A stretch of 64,000 nucleotides of DNA from Chromatiales bacterium (GTDB lineage Bacteria; Pseudomonadota; Gammaproteobacteria; Chromatiales; Chromatiaceae). The notes under the pieces are model-generated. The model was not told the DNA's origin. It saw nothing but the letters and a program-made list of their open reading frames with translations, and made no database searches. The stretch's first letter is position 1; every line of letters begins with the position of its first letter. The position numbers were made by a program, and so were the translations under genes. This document shows, piece by piece, positions 9,543 through 18,917 of the stretch. Location of the stretch: NCBI GenBank assembly GCA_028280505.1, contig JANQLO010000060.1:1-64000 (forward strand), read 5' to 3'.

Positions 9543-12500
9543 ATGGACTCAAAATCGACACAATTGTTAAGCCTCGTTTTTATCTCTGTTTTGCTGTCCG
9601 GTTGTGCTGCGCTCACGGTTGACGTTGACGTATATAAAGGGCCGTTAGCAAACGAAGAGGATGTGCAAATCCAGTCGCTTGTGGTGCTGGCACACAGCGC
9701 GAGACCAATGCTGCTACAGCTCCGTAATACTATTGAATGCAGAGAAATAGAGAGTAGAGAGCCTGAAAAAAGAAAAAAGCTTAACCGCGAAGAACTTTAT
9801 TCACGTTTTTGCGAACTCGGGGGCAATAGAAACGAAGAATGGCTACAAGAATTTGGTGGCTATGAATTTCTTAACCCTCTCGCCCGGAGGGTCCATGCAG
9901 TACTGGGCTTGTACGACGATTCCGACGATAGCGAGAGGCATGAAGACACGCTGATCGCATCTGCGCAGTGGAAGCGTATCGAACGAATCATCGAAGATTA
10001 CCAAAAAGTCTTTGACGGATATGCGCCCGACGAAACACGTGACCGCCAACGTTGGAAGGAATTCGGAGCATTACTTGCCTCTCCCGAAGAGGTAACTGAA
10101 AAGGCGGATTTCAGCCTCTTCGAGGCCGACGGCGAATTTAAGGAACGTGTTCGTAAATTGCAGGCAGCGTACCAGTCCTTTCTGTGCCCGGACTGTTCCG
10201 ATTCCGACGGTGAAGTGCCGAAGTATAGAACAGCATGCGAAATCATCGACAAAAGCGATAGTTTAATTCGGTATCTGAATGACAAAAATGGTGCCCTTGT
10301 AGGCAAGTTTGGGTTGCGGTCGATTAATGAAGGGGATTGCCCCCCCATTAATAAAATATTTAACACTCTGTCGGATAGAAAATACTTGAATTCTCATCGC
10401 TATTTTCTGCTAAAAAACCCGGAGGACATGCGGTCTTGGCGCGAGGCAAGCGATTCGGTTACAAGCTTAGCTAAACAGTTTGTTTCTGCTCGAGAACTGA
10501 TCGCGCACGGGATAGTGGAAGGATTGCGGTATTTGGAACTAGTAAACATTCCCTATGCGCAAACATCTGTCGGCACCCGGGCGGAAGTCACCCTGGCGAC
10601 AGCAGAGACCCTTACCTTAGCCATCCAACCAAGACTTCTTTATAAGGCTGCTTGCGATGACGATGCGCCACCAAATGTTTCCGTTTTCTTGCGGCGTGAA
10701 CTGTATATCGATGATTGTGATAATACTGCCCCGGTTACACAAAACAGAAAGTGGAGTAAAAGGGATTACCCCGTGGCGAATGAACGCATAATTAACGTGA
10801 TCACAAAATATCCGATTCCGACCGCCAAGGCCATACTCGCTGCGCATAACTATCTCGTACAAGAAGGAATAGATGTCTACTCAACGGGTATCGCTCGCGC
10901 TCCTTCCGGAGGTGCTAAAGATGCTGCTGCGCTCACATTTGAGCTGTTCAATAAAATGAGGGTTGCGTTTCAACAAGCAAAATTCGAAACCGGTCTCGGG
11001 CTGGAACGGGGGCGGCTACCGGTTGGACTCGATACTTTGGTGGAAAATTATCTCTCCAGTCGATGTCAGGCTCCGTTGGAAGCTGCAGACGATCTATGCA
11101 CAGAGACAAAGAAGCGTGAGCAGCAGTTATTGGACGCTTTGGTACGGTTTGCGCAAAAGGTTCTCTTTTTGGCCAACAACGTCAGAATTTTCGAATTCGA
11201 AGATCTTGACGATTCGGAAGAGCGCTTTGTCAGAACCCTGCAAGCCGTTGGAAACTCCATCTTGGTTCAAACCAACGAAGTAAAAGCGCGTAGGTCGTAC
11301 CGGGAAGAGTCGGAGAGGAGAGTGCGGTATACGAAGTCCCCGTACGAAGCTATGAGGGAACTCGAGCAATCACCGGAATTCGTGTTAAACCGGTTCGAGG
11401 CGTATCTCGAGTCTCAGCGAAAACCAGCAGCAGAGGTTGGCGATGAAGACGATTCGGACGTTGGCTTGGCCTTGGCAGAACTCCGGAAACTCCGGTCGGG
11501 AATGGTGGAAAAAGTGGGCGCTCACCAGGGACATGCCGTGATCAGTCTCCTAGTGAGCGAGCTGGATAAACAGACTGCCGGTTTGCAAGCCGGGCAAGGC
11601 AATCACAAGGCGCGTGAGAAGGTACTGAAGAAAGTGCGCAAATTGGCATTAGACTTTCAGCGCGTACCGATAGGGCTCTACGGAGTCGAGTTCGATAAGC
11701 GCTTTGGTGAGTCCGGCGGCAACGAGATCAAAGACCCGAAGTATATTTGGGAACTCGTCAGCAACACGCTGCGTATGCAGTTATTGACGGTTGCGCCCGG
11801 TAGTCAGTTGGCCAGCAATATCAAGTCGTCAATTCAACTGGCAGACGAGTATCAATCGGGTCGGGTATATATTCGCCCTGCGGTCTCTTATTTGCGAACA
11901 AGCTTTCCGGCAACAGCGCTGCAAGGCAAGAACAAGGATTTCACAGAGAATATGCTCACCCCCGGTTTTTTGCGGCGCGACGGCGCTGACGATAGCGCTA
12001 ATCGGGTACAAGCAAAGGTGAATTCGGAGGTCGATAAGCAGTATTGGCAAAACATCAATCGGGTTCACGTACGGGGAACGGGAAACACAAACTACGCGAT
12101 TACTAAAGACGACTTGGGGAACTGGTATGTCAAGCAGTATTCCGCAGATCCCACGGAGATATATCAGTCGCTACAACGCGCGGCACTTTTTGCTCTTGGC
12201 GACCGCATGAATGTCAATTTGTTGAAGCAGTTACCCCCCGCAAGCCCCAATGCGCCCCCAACCGCGGTGCTTTCCGGCCCACCGGCAAATGCCGCAACAC
12301 AACCTGGAAATGCAGGGGAAGGTGGTGGAAGTAATAACCCAGGCAATACAAGTCAGAACGTGAGCACACAAGGTGCCGCGGTAGGCGGTAACCCGGCACT
12401 GGAAAGACAGATAGAACGTTTCAAGGGCCGTTATGCCGAAGAGGGTGAAATTGATCTCCAGGCCATTAAGACCGACGCAACAAACCTGCCCGATACGATC

Positions 12501-13235
12501 CGGGCTGCATGGCAAAGATTAGATTTAAACGAAAACGAAAGCGCGGCTATCGAACAAGCTCTTGCCGACACCGGGCAAGTTGCGGTCGTGGCCGATGAGG
12601 CGAGTAGCGACCCCGACAAGGTCCACGAAACAGTGGTACTACAGTTAACTCATTTTCTCGACTATCAACGGAATCTCGATGCCAATCTGCAGGGCAAGTC
12701 GAGCGGTGGAGTGGATGAGCTTGTCCGCACGATTCAGAAACAGCAGACGGAACTGGCAGATAAACGTGCAGCTTTAGATGCTTCAGGCGCCGAAATAAGA
12801 ATGCTGCAGGGTCAACTTCAGGAACTGGAAGACGAGGAAAATGCGGTTAGAAACTTAAAGCAGGGACTTCAAGGGTTGGCCGTTGAGGATGACGGAAAGG
12901 ATAATCTGCGAGATCTGATCGATGAGCAAGACACGAAACTTGCGAAGTTGAACGTTCGGCAGGAAGACATACAAGAAAAAATCGATGAGGAAAGCAAACG
13001 AGGGGACGAACTCGCGAGTCGAATTGAAAGCCTGGAAGGATCTTTGAGTACAGACAGGGAGAGGCTTGAGAATCTTCTGGTTGATCGAAAGGCCATTACC
13101 GAGGCGCGTCGTGTGGCAAGAGAAACCATCAACGCGAAGTTTTCTCGCACGCTGGCACAGCGGAAGCGGGCGATTGACGGCTATCGCAGCGCGCTAACCA
13201 TTATCGGAGATTCGACGCAAGCCGCCAATCCTTAG
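9543..13235 (+). CDS. Giant lipoprotein (1230 aa), unknown family
   Basis: The N terminus is a clear lipoprotein signal ending L-S-G-C with Cys21. About 875 residues of mixed, largely helical sequence follow, then a Pro/Asn/Gly-rich linker (about residues 897-955) and a long heptad-rich coiled coil (about 1057-1200). No enzymatic motif or known family is recognised. AGA/ATA/AAA codon use and AT content differ visibly from neighbouring core genes, consistent with horizontal acquisition. It is probably co-transcribed with the smaller lipoprotein upstream. Surface or periplasmic location is inferred from the lipobox; function is unknown. Confidence 0.8.
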   Translation: MDSKSTQLLSLVFISVLLSGCAALTVDVDVYKGPLANEEDVQIQSLVVLAHSARPMLLQLRNTIECREIESREPEKRKKLNREELYSRFCELGGNRNEEWLQEFGGYEFLNPLARRVHAVLGLYDDSDDSERHEDTLIASAQWKRIERIIEDYQKVFDGYAPDETRDRQRWKEFGALLASPEEVTEKADFSLFEADGEFKERVRKLQAAYQSFLCPDCSDSDGEVPKYRTACEIIDKSDSLIRYLNDKNGALVGKFGLRSINEGDCPPINKIFNTLSDRKYLNSHRYFLLKNPEDMRSWREASDSVTSLAKQFVSARELIAHGIVEGLRYLELVNIPYAQTSVGTRAEVTLATAETLTLAIQPRLLYKAACDDDAPPNVSVFLRRELYIDDCDNTAPVTQNRKWSKRDYPVANERIINVITKYPIPTAKAILAAHNYLVQEGIDVYSTGIARAPSGGAKDAAALTFELFNKMRVAFQQAKFETGLGLERGRLPVGLDTLVENYLSSRCQAPLEAADDLCTETKKREQQLLDALVRFAQKVLFLANNVRIFEFEDLDDSEERFVRTLQAVGNSILVQTNEVKARRSYREESERRVRYTKSPYEAMRELEQSPEFVLNRFEAYLESQRKPAAEVGDEDDSDVGLALAELRKLRSGMVEKVGAHQGHAVISLLVSELDKQTAGLQAGQGNHKAREKVLKKVRKLALDFQRVPIGLYGVEFDKRFGESGGNEIKDPKYIWELVSNTLRMQLLTVAPGSQLASNIKSSIQLADEYQSGRVYIRPAVSYLRTSFPATALQGKNKDFTENMLTPGFLRRDGADDSANRVQAKVNSEVDKQYWQNINRVHVRGTGNTNYAITKDDLGNWYVKQYSADPTEIYQSLQRAALFALGDRMNVNLLKQLPPASPNAPPTAVLSGPPANAATQPGNAGEGGGSNNPGNTSQNVSTQGAAVGGNPALERQIERFKGRYAEEGEIDLQAIKTDATNLPDTIRAAWQRLDLNENESAAIEQALADTGQVAVVADEASSDPDKVHETVVLQLTHFLDYQRNLDANLQGKSSGGVDELVRTIQKQQTELADKRAALDASGAEIRMLQGQLQELEDEENAVRNLKQGLQGLAVEDDGKDNLRDLIDEQDTKLAKLNVRQEDIQEKIDEESKRGDELASRIESLEGSLSTDRERLENLLVDRKAITEARRVARETINAKFSRTLAQRKRAIDGYRSALTIIGDSTQAANP

Positions 13236-13402
13236 CCAGGTTGGCCAAGCAGACGGTAGTTCGATGTACGGGATAAGCGTGCCGTTTGGTTAAGGTCGTG
13301 CGATACCGCTATCAATCAGCCGGACTCGCTACACTGCGCTCGGTGGATATCGCTGCCGAGTGTGGCCGGTGGCATGCCCGTGAAGTATTAAATGCCTCAA
13401 CC

Positions 13403-13429
13403 CGAAGGGCTGCGAAGCGCAGCCCTTCG
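13403..13429. terminator. Hairpin between convergent genes
   Basis: A perfect stem (CGAAGGGCTGCG / CGCAGCCCTTCG) with a three-base loop lies between the convergent giant lipoprotein gene and the chemoreceptor gene. There is no T-run on either side, so it is at best a weak bidirectional terminator. Confidence 0.5.
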
Positions 13430-13454
13430 ATATCGAATGCATCAGCGATGGACG

Positions 13455-15431
13455 TTAGACCTTGAACTGAGACACCATACCGCGCAGTTCTTCGCCCAGG
13501 CGGGCCAGTTCCATGCCGGAGCTGGCGGTTTGCCCCGAGGCCGTGGCAGTGTGTTCGGAGACGTCAGCGATGCTGATCACATTGCGGTTGATGTCTTCCG
13601 CTACCGCCTCTTGTTCGGTTGCCGCCGAGGCGATCTGGGTGTTCATCTCTGAGATGGTCGCTACCGCGCGGGTGATCGCAGCCAGGGACTCCCCGGCATG
13701 TTGCGCCTGGTCGACCGTCGCGCGCGCGCGGTCCCGGCTGCTCGTCATCTTGTCGAATGCATTTGATGCACCCGACTGCAAGGCACTGATCAGGCCTTCG
13801 ATCTCGGTGGTCGACTCCTGGGTACGCTGGGCCAAGGTGCGCACCTCATCGGCAACCACGGCAAAACCACGGCCCTGCTCACCGGCGCGCGCCGCTTCGA
13901 TCGCCGCGTTCAATGCCAACAGATTGGTCTGCTCGGCAATCGCCTTGATCACGTCCAGTACAGTGCCAATGTTTTCGCTGTCGCCTTTGAGCTTCTCGAT
14001 TACTTGCGCCGAGTTTTCGACCTCTTTGGCGAGATCGTCGATGGCGCCAATGGTGTCCTGCACGACTTGATTGCCGGTAACCGCATCGCTGTCGGCCTGT
14101 TTGGCCGCCTCAGAGGCCTGCTCGGCATTGCGAGTGACCTCTTGTACCGTGGCATTCATTTCGTTCATCGCCGTTGCCACTTGCTCAGTTTCGGATTTTT
14201 GCTTGATGACCCCGCTGCTGGTCTGCTCGGTGATCGCCGACATCTCTTCCGCCGAGCTGGCAAGCTGCGTGACGGCATTGGTGATCTGGTTGATCAGATT
14301 CTGCAGTTTTTCGACGAAGGTGTTGAAGTTGCCACCGAGTTCTCCAATCTCGTCCTCGCTGTTGACGGCCACGCGTTTGGTCAGGTCACCCTCGCCTTCG
14401 GCGATATCCTTGAGCATTGCGTTGGTCTGCTGGAGCGGCTTGGTGATACCAAGTGCGACCAGGTAGGCAATGATGAGGCCGGCTAAAACCGCAACCACGG
14501 TTACCGAGACAATACTGCTTACGGTGCTCGATACACTGTGCTCGACAACCTGGCCTTGCTCTGTGAGAGATTGGAAGACACTGTCGCGCAGCTTGACACT
14601 GTCTTCCGCCATGACGGGACCGATCTTGTCCAAAGTGTCACGGACGCCCGCATTACGCTTGTTGATGGCTTCGACCACTTGGTCGAACGCCATTAGATAG
14701 GCATCGACCGCCTCGATCGCACCTTTGGCCAGGCCGCGACGCTCGGGGTTCTGCAGACTTCGCAACAGCGTCTGCAGCTTGGCCTTGGTCTCCTCGAACT
14801 CAGAGATGACTCGTTGCTTGGATTTCTCATCGTTATCGACGAGAAAACGAAAGGCATATAAACGACCGAGCAATAAATGGGTCTGGCTTTGGCCGGCATA
14901 GTAGCTGGCCTCAGGATCGCCATCGCGATACGCGGTCTCCATGATGCTCGACAGGGAATCTTCTATGAACGGTCCTTTCACGTTCATCACGCCATTAACG
15001 ATCTCATGGCGTTTATTCATGTTGGCCACGACGACATTGTGGAAAGTATCGTTGTATCGCTTGTTCAGGGTATTGATGTTTTCGAGCAGTTTGACCCGAT
15101 CGGGATGTTTGATCTCATCTCGCGCCTTGGCCAGAATTTCCTGCAACTCGGCTTCCACCGTGTTGAACTTTTCGATCGATCTTTCACTGGATGTTTTGAC
15201 GTAATCCTTCACCTGTAGACGCTTGCGGTACACTTGTTGCGTAATCAGTGCAGCCGTACCCGCGTCGGGCGCAAGGTCACGGGTAATACCCTCGACATTT
15301 GTTTCGATACCGGCAAGATTGGTGAAAGTGATAACTCCCAACACCAGCAGCAGGCTGAGAATCACGACGGGAGACACCATTGCCTTCACGGAAATGGAGC
15401 GATTACGAAAGACACTAAACAGACTACTCAT
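13455..15431 (-). CDS. Methyl-accepting chemotaxis protein with HBM-like sensor domain
   Basis: A 658-residue transmembrane chemoreceptor. TM1 lies at about residues 15-38, a long helical periplasmic domain of about 260 residues follows (size and pattern fit the helical bimodular HBM type), then TM2 (about 305-330), HAMP ([10 protein letters not shown]) and the signalling hairpin with the conserved tip [32 protein letters not shown]-type sequence (written here only as family motif; tip near residue 500). The C terminus ends QFKV with no CheR-docking pentapeptide. AGAGGA precedes the ATG. HBM receptors bind organic acids in known cases; the ligand here is unknown. Confidence 0.93.
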   Translation of the reverse strand: MSSLFSVFRNRSISVKAMVSPVVILSLLLVLGVITFTNLAGIETNVEGITRDLAPDAGTAALITQQVYRKRLQVKDYVKTSSERSIEKFNTVEAELQEILAKARDEIKHPDRVKLLENINTLNKRYNDTFHNVVVANMNKRHEIVNGVMNVKGPFIEDSLSSIMETAYRDGDPEASYYAGQSQTHLLLGRLYAFRFLVDNDEKSKQRVISEFEETKAKLQTLLRSLQNPERRGLAKGAIEAVDAYLMAFDQVVEAINKRNAGVRDTLDKIGPVMAEDSVKLRDSVFQSLTEQGQVVEHSVSSTVSSIVSVTVVAVLAGLIIAYLVALGITKPLQQTNAMLKDIAEGEGDLTKRVAVNSEDEIGELGGNFNTFVEKLQNLINQITNAVTQLASSAEEMSAITEQTSSGVIKQKSETEQVATAMNEMNATVQEVTRNAEQASEAAKQADSDAVTGNQVVQDTIGAIDDLAKEVENSAQVIEKLKGDSENIGTVLDVIKAIAEQTNLLALNAAIEAARAGEQGRGFAVVADEVRTLAQRTQESTTEIEGLISALQSGASNAFDKMTSSRDRARATVDQAQHAGESLAAITRAVATISEMNTQIASAATEQEAVAEDINRNVISIADVSEHTATASGQTASSGMELARLGEELRGMVSQFKV

Positions 15432-16264
15432 CGACTTCTTCCTCTTTTTTTAGGCAACCGGTTTATCAGGCAAGAAGGTGTTGACCAATGGGTTGCCGGT
15501 TGTTGCGTGTTCACGGCACGTTTTTTTGACCTCAGTCCACTTGGCTCGCGCCTACGCATTGGTAGGTCGATGGCGGGTAAGATCAGCGATCCTTAAGATG
15601 CTGGTGTATCTTCCATGAGACTCGCCTCTCGCGGCACGGCTGGAACACTGGGGCAAGGTGTTACTTGTTTTGCCGACGCGGGGGTGTGTGCTACTTGATA
15701 GCGTACCGTGAAGAAAGAACTTTAGCCGGGATGGTTTTCGGGGAGCGGGTCATTAGCAGAAAACTACCAAACGATGCATCGACTGTAGGCTACGATTTGG
15801 CAAGTCGGTTGCCACGGAGCGGCGCTGCGAAGCACAACCGGCAGTTGCCAGCGTCAGTGCGACACCGGGTTCTTCGTTGTCGGAAAGATTGTCCAGGACA
15901 TACAACACTATTGTATTGACGATGACCATGGCGTCGGCCGCGACGACGCCATGTACAAGGCCAGCAGGCCACGCAAACGTGGGGTTTCAGCTAGGCGCGG
16001 ACGCCATAAGTGATCTGTTCTCAGATAGCGTTATCGCGTTCCATTGGGTGTTGCGCCGGCGGCCGATTGGCTGCGATCGGGCCGGCGGAAACCAGAAAGG
16101 CCGCGGCGTTTTGATCGTGAACGGGCCCGTGTAAGAGGCAAACAGCCGCGCCGGTGCCGCCATGTGGGGCTGAGCAGATTGTCCAGGTCATAAGTTGGAC
16201 GTAAGTAAGCCGGTGCCCGGGTATATCGCTGTTTATCCGGCAGTATGAACTCGATGTGCTGCTG
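15432..16264. other. Intergenic region, no supported gene
   Basis: These 833 bases hold only short frames without family signatures or good ribosome sites. Visible structure: a 10-bp inverted repeat CATGGCGTCG/CGACGCCATG (15927-15953) and two near-identical copies of AGATTGTCCAGGNCATA (15886-15902 and 16176-16192). The left end must contain the promoter of the minus-strand chemoreceptor; no convincing sigma-28 site was seen there. Confidence 0.5.
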
Positions 16265-17653
16265 CTAGCATTCGGTGATGCTCACCGCCAAACCGCCAAG
16301 CGAGGTTTCTTTGAACTTGTGCGACATCTCCAGGCCGGTTTGTTTCATTGCGGTGATACACGCGTCCAAAGGCATATAGTGTTTGCCGCTGCCCAGCATC
16401 GCCAACGATGCCGCCGTATAGGCCTTTATGGCACCGAATCCGTTGCGTTCGATACAGGGTATCTGCACTAGGCCGTTGACCGGATCACAGGTCATGCCGA
16501 GGTGATGCTCGAGTGCGATTTCGGCGGCGTTTTCAATCTGCTGCGGTGTGCCGCCGCGTACCGCGCACAGGCCGGCTGCGGCCATCGAAGCCGCCGAGCC
16601 GACCTCGCCTTGGCAGCCGACTTCGGCACCCGAGATCGAGCTGCGATGCTTGATGATGCCGCCGATCGCGCTGGCGGTGAGTAAATACGTTCTGATTTGT
16701 TCAGGCGTGCCGTGTTCGTGTTCGACCAAGTAATACAACACGGCCGGTATCACGCCAGCCGCTCCATTGGTCGGTGCGGTGACGACCATGTGGCCGGCTG
16801 CGTTTTCTTCATTCACGGCCATCGCATATGCGCACAGCCAGTCGTTGAGCGTTGCTTTGTTCGGATTAGCCGCCAGTCGATCGTGCAGGCCCTTGGCGCG
16901 CCGCGGCAGAGCAAGGGAACCTGGCAGTGTTCCGTCCGCGTTGAGGCCGTTTTCGACGCAACGTCGCATTGCCTGCCAGATGGCGTCGATGCCCTGTGCG
17001 AGCGTCTGCGGCGACTGGCGGATATGTTCGTTGGCCCGTTTCATATCGGCGATCGTCAAACCGCTGTCCGAGGCCATCTGCAGCATCGACGCGGCCGAGT
17101 CGAACGGGTAGGGGAAGGCGGTCACCGGTGCGGTCTTGATCGGGGCGACCAGGTCGCCGATTTCGGCAAGCGTATTGATGAAGCCGCCGCCGATCGAAAA
17201 ATACGTCTCGCTCAGCAGTACTTCATCGTCTGATCCGAACAGCTCGAACACCATGCCGTTCGGGTGTTCGGGAAGCGGTTCGCCGCGATCGAATACGATA
17301 GCGGTGCCCGGTACGAAGCTCACGGACTGACCTTCGAATGACAAGTTGCGCTCGCGCCACAAGCGCTCGATCAATGCGTCGACATCTTCACCGGCCAAGC
17401 CGGCAGGCGCGTAGCCGTGTAGCCCGAGTGCGACGGCTTTGTCGGTTGCATGTCCCTGACCGGTGTAGGCCAGTGAGCCTTTGAGCGTGCAGCGCATGCG
17501 CATGCGCATGCGCGTGCCGGCGGCGTCGCGATGTTCACCGAGGTATGCCGCGATACGGTCGGCGAAATCCCCCGCTGCGACCATCGGCCCGATGGTGTGC
17601 GAACTCGACGGGCCGATCCCGATCTTGAACAATTCCAGCACCCCGATGAACAT
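16265..17653 (-). CDS. sdaA: L-serine ammonia-lyase (L-serine dehydratase)
   Basis: A 462-residue iron-sulfur L-serine dehydratase that converts serine to pyruvate and ammonia. The N terminus MFIGVLELFKIGIGPSSSHT is the family signature, and the cluster-binding cysteines are visible in GAEVGCQGEVGS, GMTCDPVNG and IPCIERN. The start at 17653 is preferred over an upstream in-frame GTG because it matches the family N terminus and has AGGAG nine bases upstream. It is a single-chain (SdaA/SdaB) form with both domains. It stands alone behind the CysB-like regulator on the same strand. Confidence 0.96.
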   Translation of the reverse strand: MFIGVLELFKIGIGPSSSHTIGPMVAAGDFADRIAAYLGEHRDAAGTRMRMRMRCTLKGSLAYTGQGHATDKAVALGLHGYAPAGLAGEDVDALIERLWRERNLSFEGQSVSFVPGTAIVFDRGEPLPEHPNGMVFELFGSDDEVLLSETYFSIGGGFINTLAEIGDLVAPIKTAPVTAFPYPFDSAASMLQMASDSGLTIADMKRANEHIRQSPQTLAQGIDAIWQAMRRCVENGLNADGTLPGSLALPRRAKGLHDRLAANPNKATLNDWLCAYAMAVNEENAAGHMVVTAPTNGAAGVIPAVLYYLVEHEHGTPEQIRTYLLTASAIGGIIKHRSSISGAEVGCQGEVGSAASMAAAGLCAVRGGTPQQIENAAEIALEHHLGMTCDPVNGLVQIPCIERNGFGAIKAYTAASLAMLGSGKHYMPLDACITAMKQTGLEMSHKFKETSLGGLAVSITEC

Positions 17654-17860
17654 GCATGCTCCTGCTCGTGGCCGCTTAACCCTAACCATAGCGTCTCAGC
17701 GTAAATCGGTGTCCGGCAGTACCCACGTCGGGTCGGTTGTTTTGCCGGTTCGCGAGCCCGGTTACACCGCCAAATCCGTGGCGTTGTCGGTCTGGTTGCC
17801 CCGAGGCGATGGGGGCGTGTCTCCGCGATAGGTCTAAGCAAAACGCGAACCCGAACTGCA

Positions 17861-18796
17861 CTAGCGCTTTTTGGCTCTCGCTCTTTGCGCCCGGATCACA
17901 CCATTTTCCATGGTCATCCGATCCAATAGTTCGATGAACTGCTGTTGAAACCGACGGAGATACTTGTCTTTGTCGTAGGCCACCCAGACGGTCTCCCAAG
18001 GCAATAGGTGGCTGAGGTCGCGCACTACGAGATCTTCGTCTTGTGAGCCGGCGCAGGCCGGCGTGGCGATCAGACCGATGCCGAGCCCTTCGCGCACGTA
18101 GGTTTTGATGACGTCGGCATCGACCGCGCTGAGGACCACCTCGGGTTTCAGGCCGGCGCGGGCGAAAGTCGCTTGCAAATGGCGCGTGCCGGTAACGGCG
18201 AAGGTGTAGGTAATCAGGGGGTATTCGCAAATGCGTTCCAGCGAGAGTGGTTTGCGCTTCAGTACAGGGTGGTTCTTCGGAGCGATCAGGCTGCGGTTCC
18301 AGCGGTAGATGGGTATCGCGGTCAATGCCGGATGATCGCCGAGTTCCTCGGTGCAGATGGCGAAATCGACCCGGTCTTTGAGCGCCATATCGATCACCTG
18401 CTGTGGCGTGCCCTGGTGGAGCTCGAGTCCGACCGCCGGATAGCTTTCGCGGAATCGGCCGATCACGGGCGGTAACACATAACGTGCCTGGGTATGAGTG
18501 GTGGCGATGCGCAATCGGCCACGGGCTTCATCGACATGGTCGCGGCCGATCGCGGCGATGTTCTCCCGAATCGCAAGTGCGTCCCGTGCATACCTGAGTA
18601 CCGCTTCGCCGGCCGCGCTCAGCCCGACCAGGCGTTTGCCCCTGCGGACGAACAGTTGGGTACCGAGTTCATCCTCGAGACGGGCGAGGTGTTGCGATAC
18701 CGCTGATTGCACCAGGTGCAGGCGTTCCGCGGCATCGGTCACGTTGAACCCCGCTTCGACCACGGTGACCAGGGAAGCGAGTTGTCTGAATTCCAT
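17861..18796 (-). CDS. cysB: CysB-family LysR-type transcriptional regulator
   Basis: A 311-residue LysR-type protein with an N-terminal helix-turn-helix (residues 18-40) and an effector-binding domain. The segments ATTHTQARYVLPP, YPLITYTFAVTG and DADVIKTYVREGLG closely match CysB/Cbl, which sense N-acetylserine and sulfate-starvation signals and activate cys genes. It diverges from cysJ with a 121-bp shared region containing an ATC-N9-GAT box, which supports a role in controlling that operon. CysB versus the paralogue Cbl cannot be settled from sequence alone. Confidence 0.87.
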   Translation of the reverse strand: MEFRQLASLVTVVEAGFNVTDAAERLHLVQSAVSQHLARLEDELGTQLFVRRGKRLVGLSAAGEAVLRYARDALAIRENIAAIGRDHVDEARGRLRIATTHTQARYVLPPVIGRFRESYPAVGLELHQGTPQQVIDMALKDRVDFAICTEELGDHPALTAIPIYRWNRSLIAPKNHPVLKRKPLSLERICEYPLITYTFAVTGTRHLQATFARAGLKPEVVLSAVDADVIKTYVREGLGIGLIATPACAGSQDEDLVVRDLSHLLPWETVWVAYDKDKYLRRFQQQFIELLDRMTMENGVIRAQRARAKKR

Positions 18797-18806
18797 GTCG
18801 CTCTTA

Positions 18807-18823
18807 AATCATTTTATATGATT
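18807..18823. promoter_or_regulatory. LysR-type operator candidate in cysB-cysJ region
   Basis: AATCAT-N5-ATGATT is a perfect inverted repeat and contains ATC-N9-GAT, the typical LysR-family box. It sits 11 bases upstream of the cysB start in the very AT-rich divergent region, well placed for autoregulation and for activation of cysJ. Binding is inferred. Confidence 0.5.
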
Positions 18824-18917
18824 AAAAATCAATAATAATTACTTCAAAAGATAACTCTTGCCGGTCAGTCTTGCTACCCAGATCGTCGAAAACATTCGAA
18901 ACGGGGTAGTGAACACG

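Noticed and set aside
13240-13400. Right-hand attachment-site repeat of the tRNA-Thr 3' end
   Set aside because: Only a ten-base match (AATCAGCCGG) to the anticodon arm was found near 13315; the tRNA 3' end is not repeated, so no att site is claimed.
15432-15600. A sigma-28 site for the minus-strand HBM receptor
   Set aside because: TTAAG- and GCCATCGA-like pieces occur, but not with N11 spacing.
17682-18230. A 182-codon minus-strand frame overlapping the regulator
   Set aside because: Out-of-frame shadow of cysB extending into the sdaA-cysB gap.
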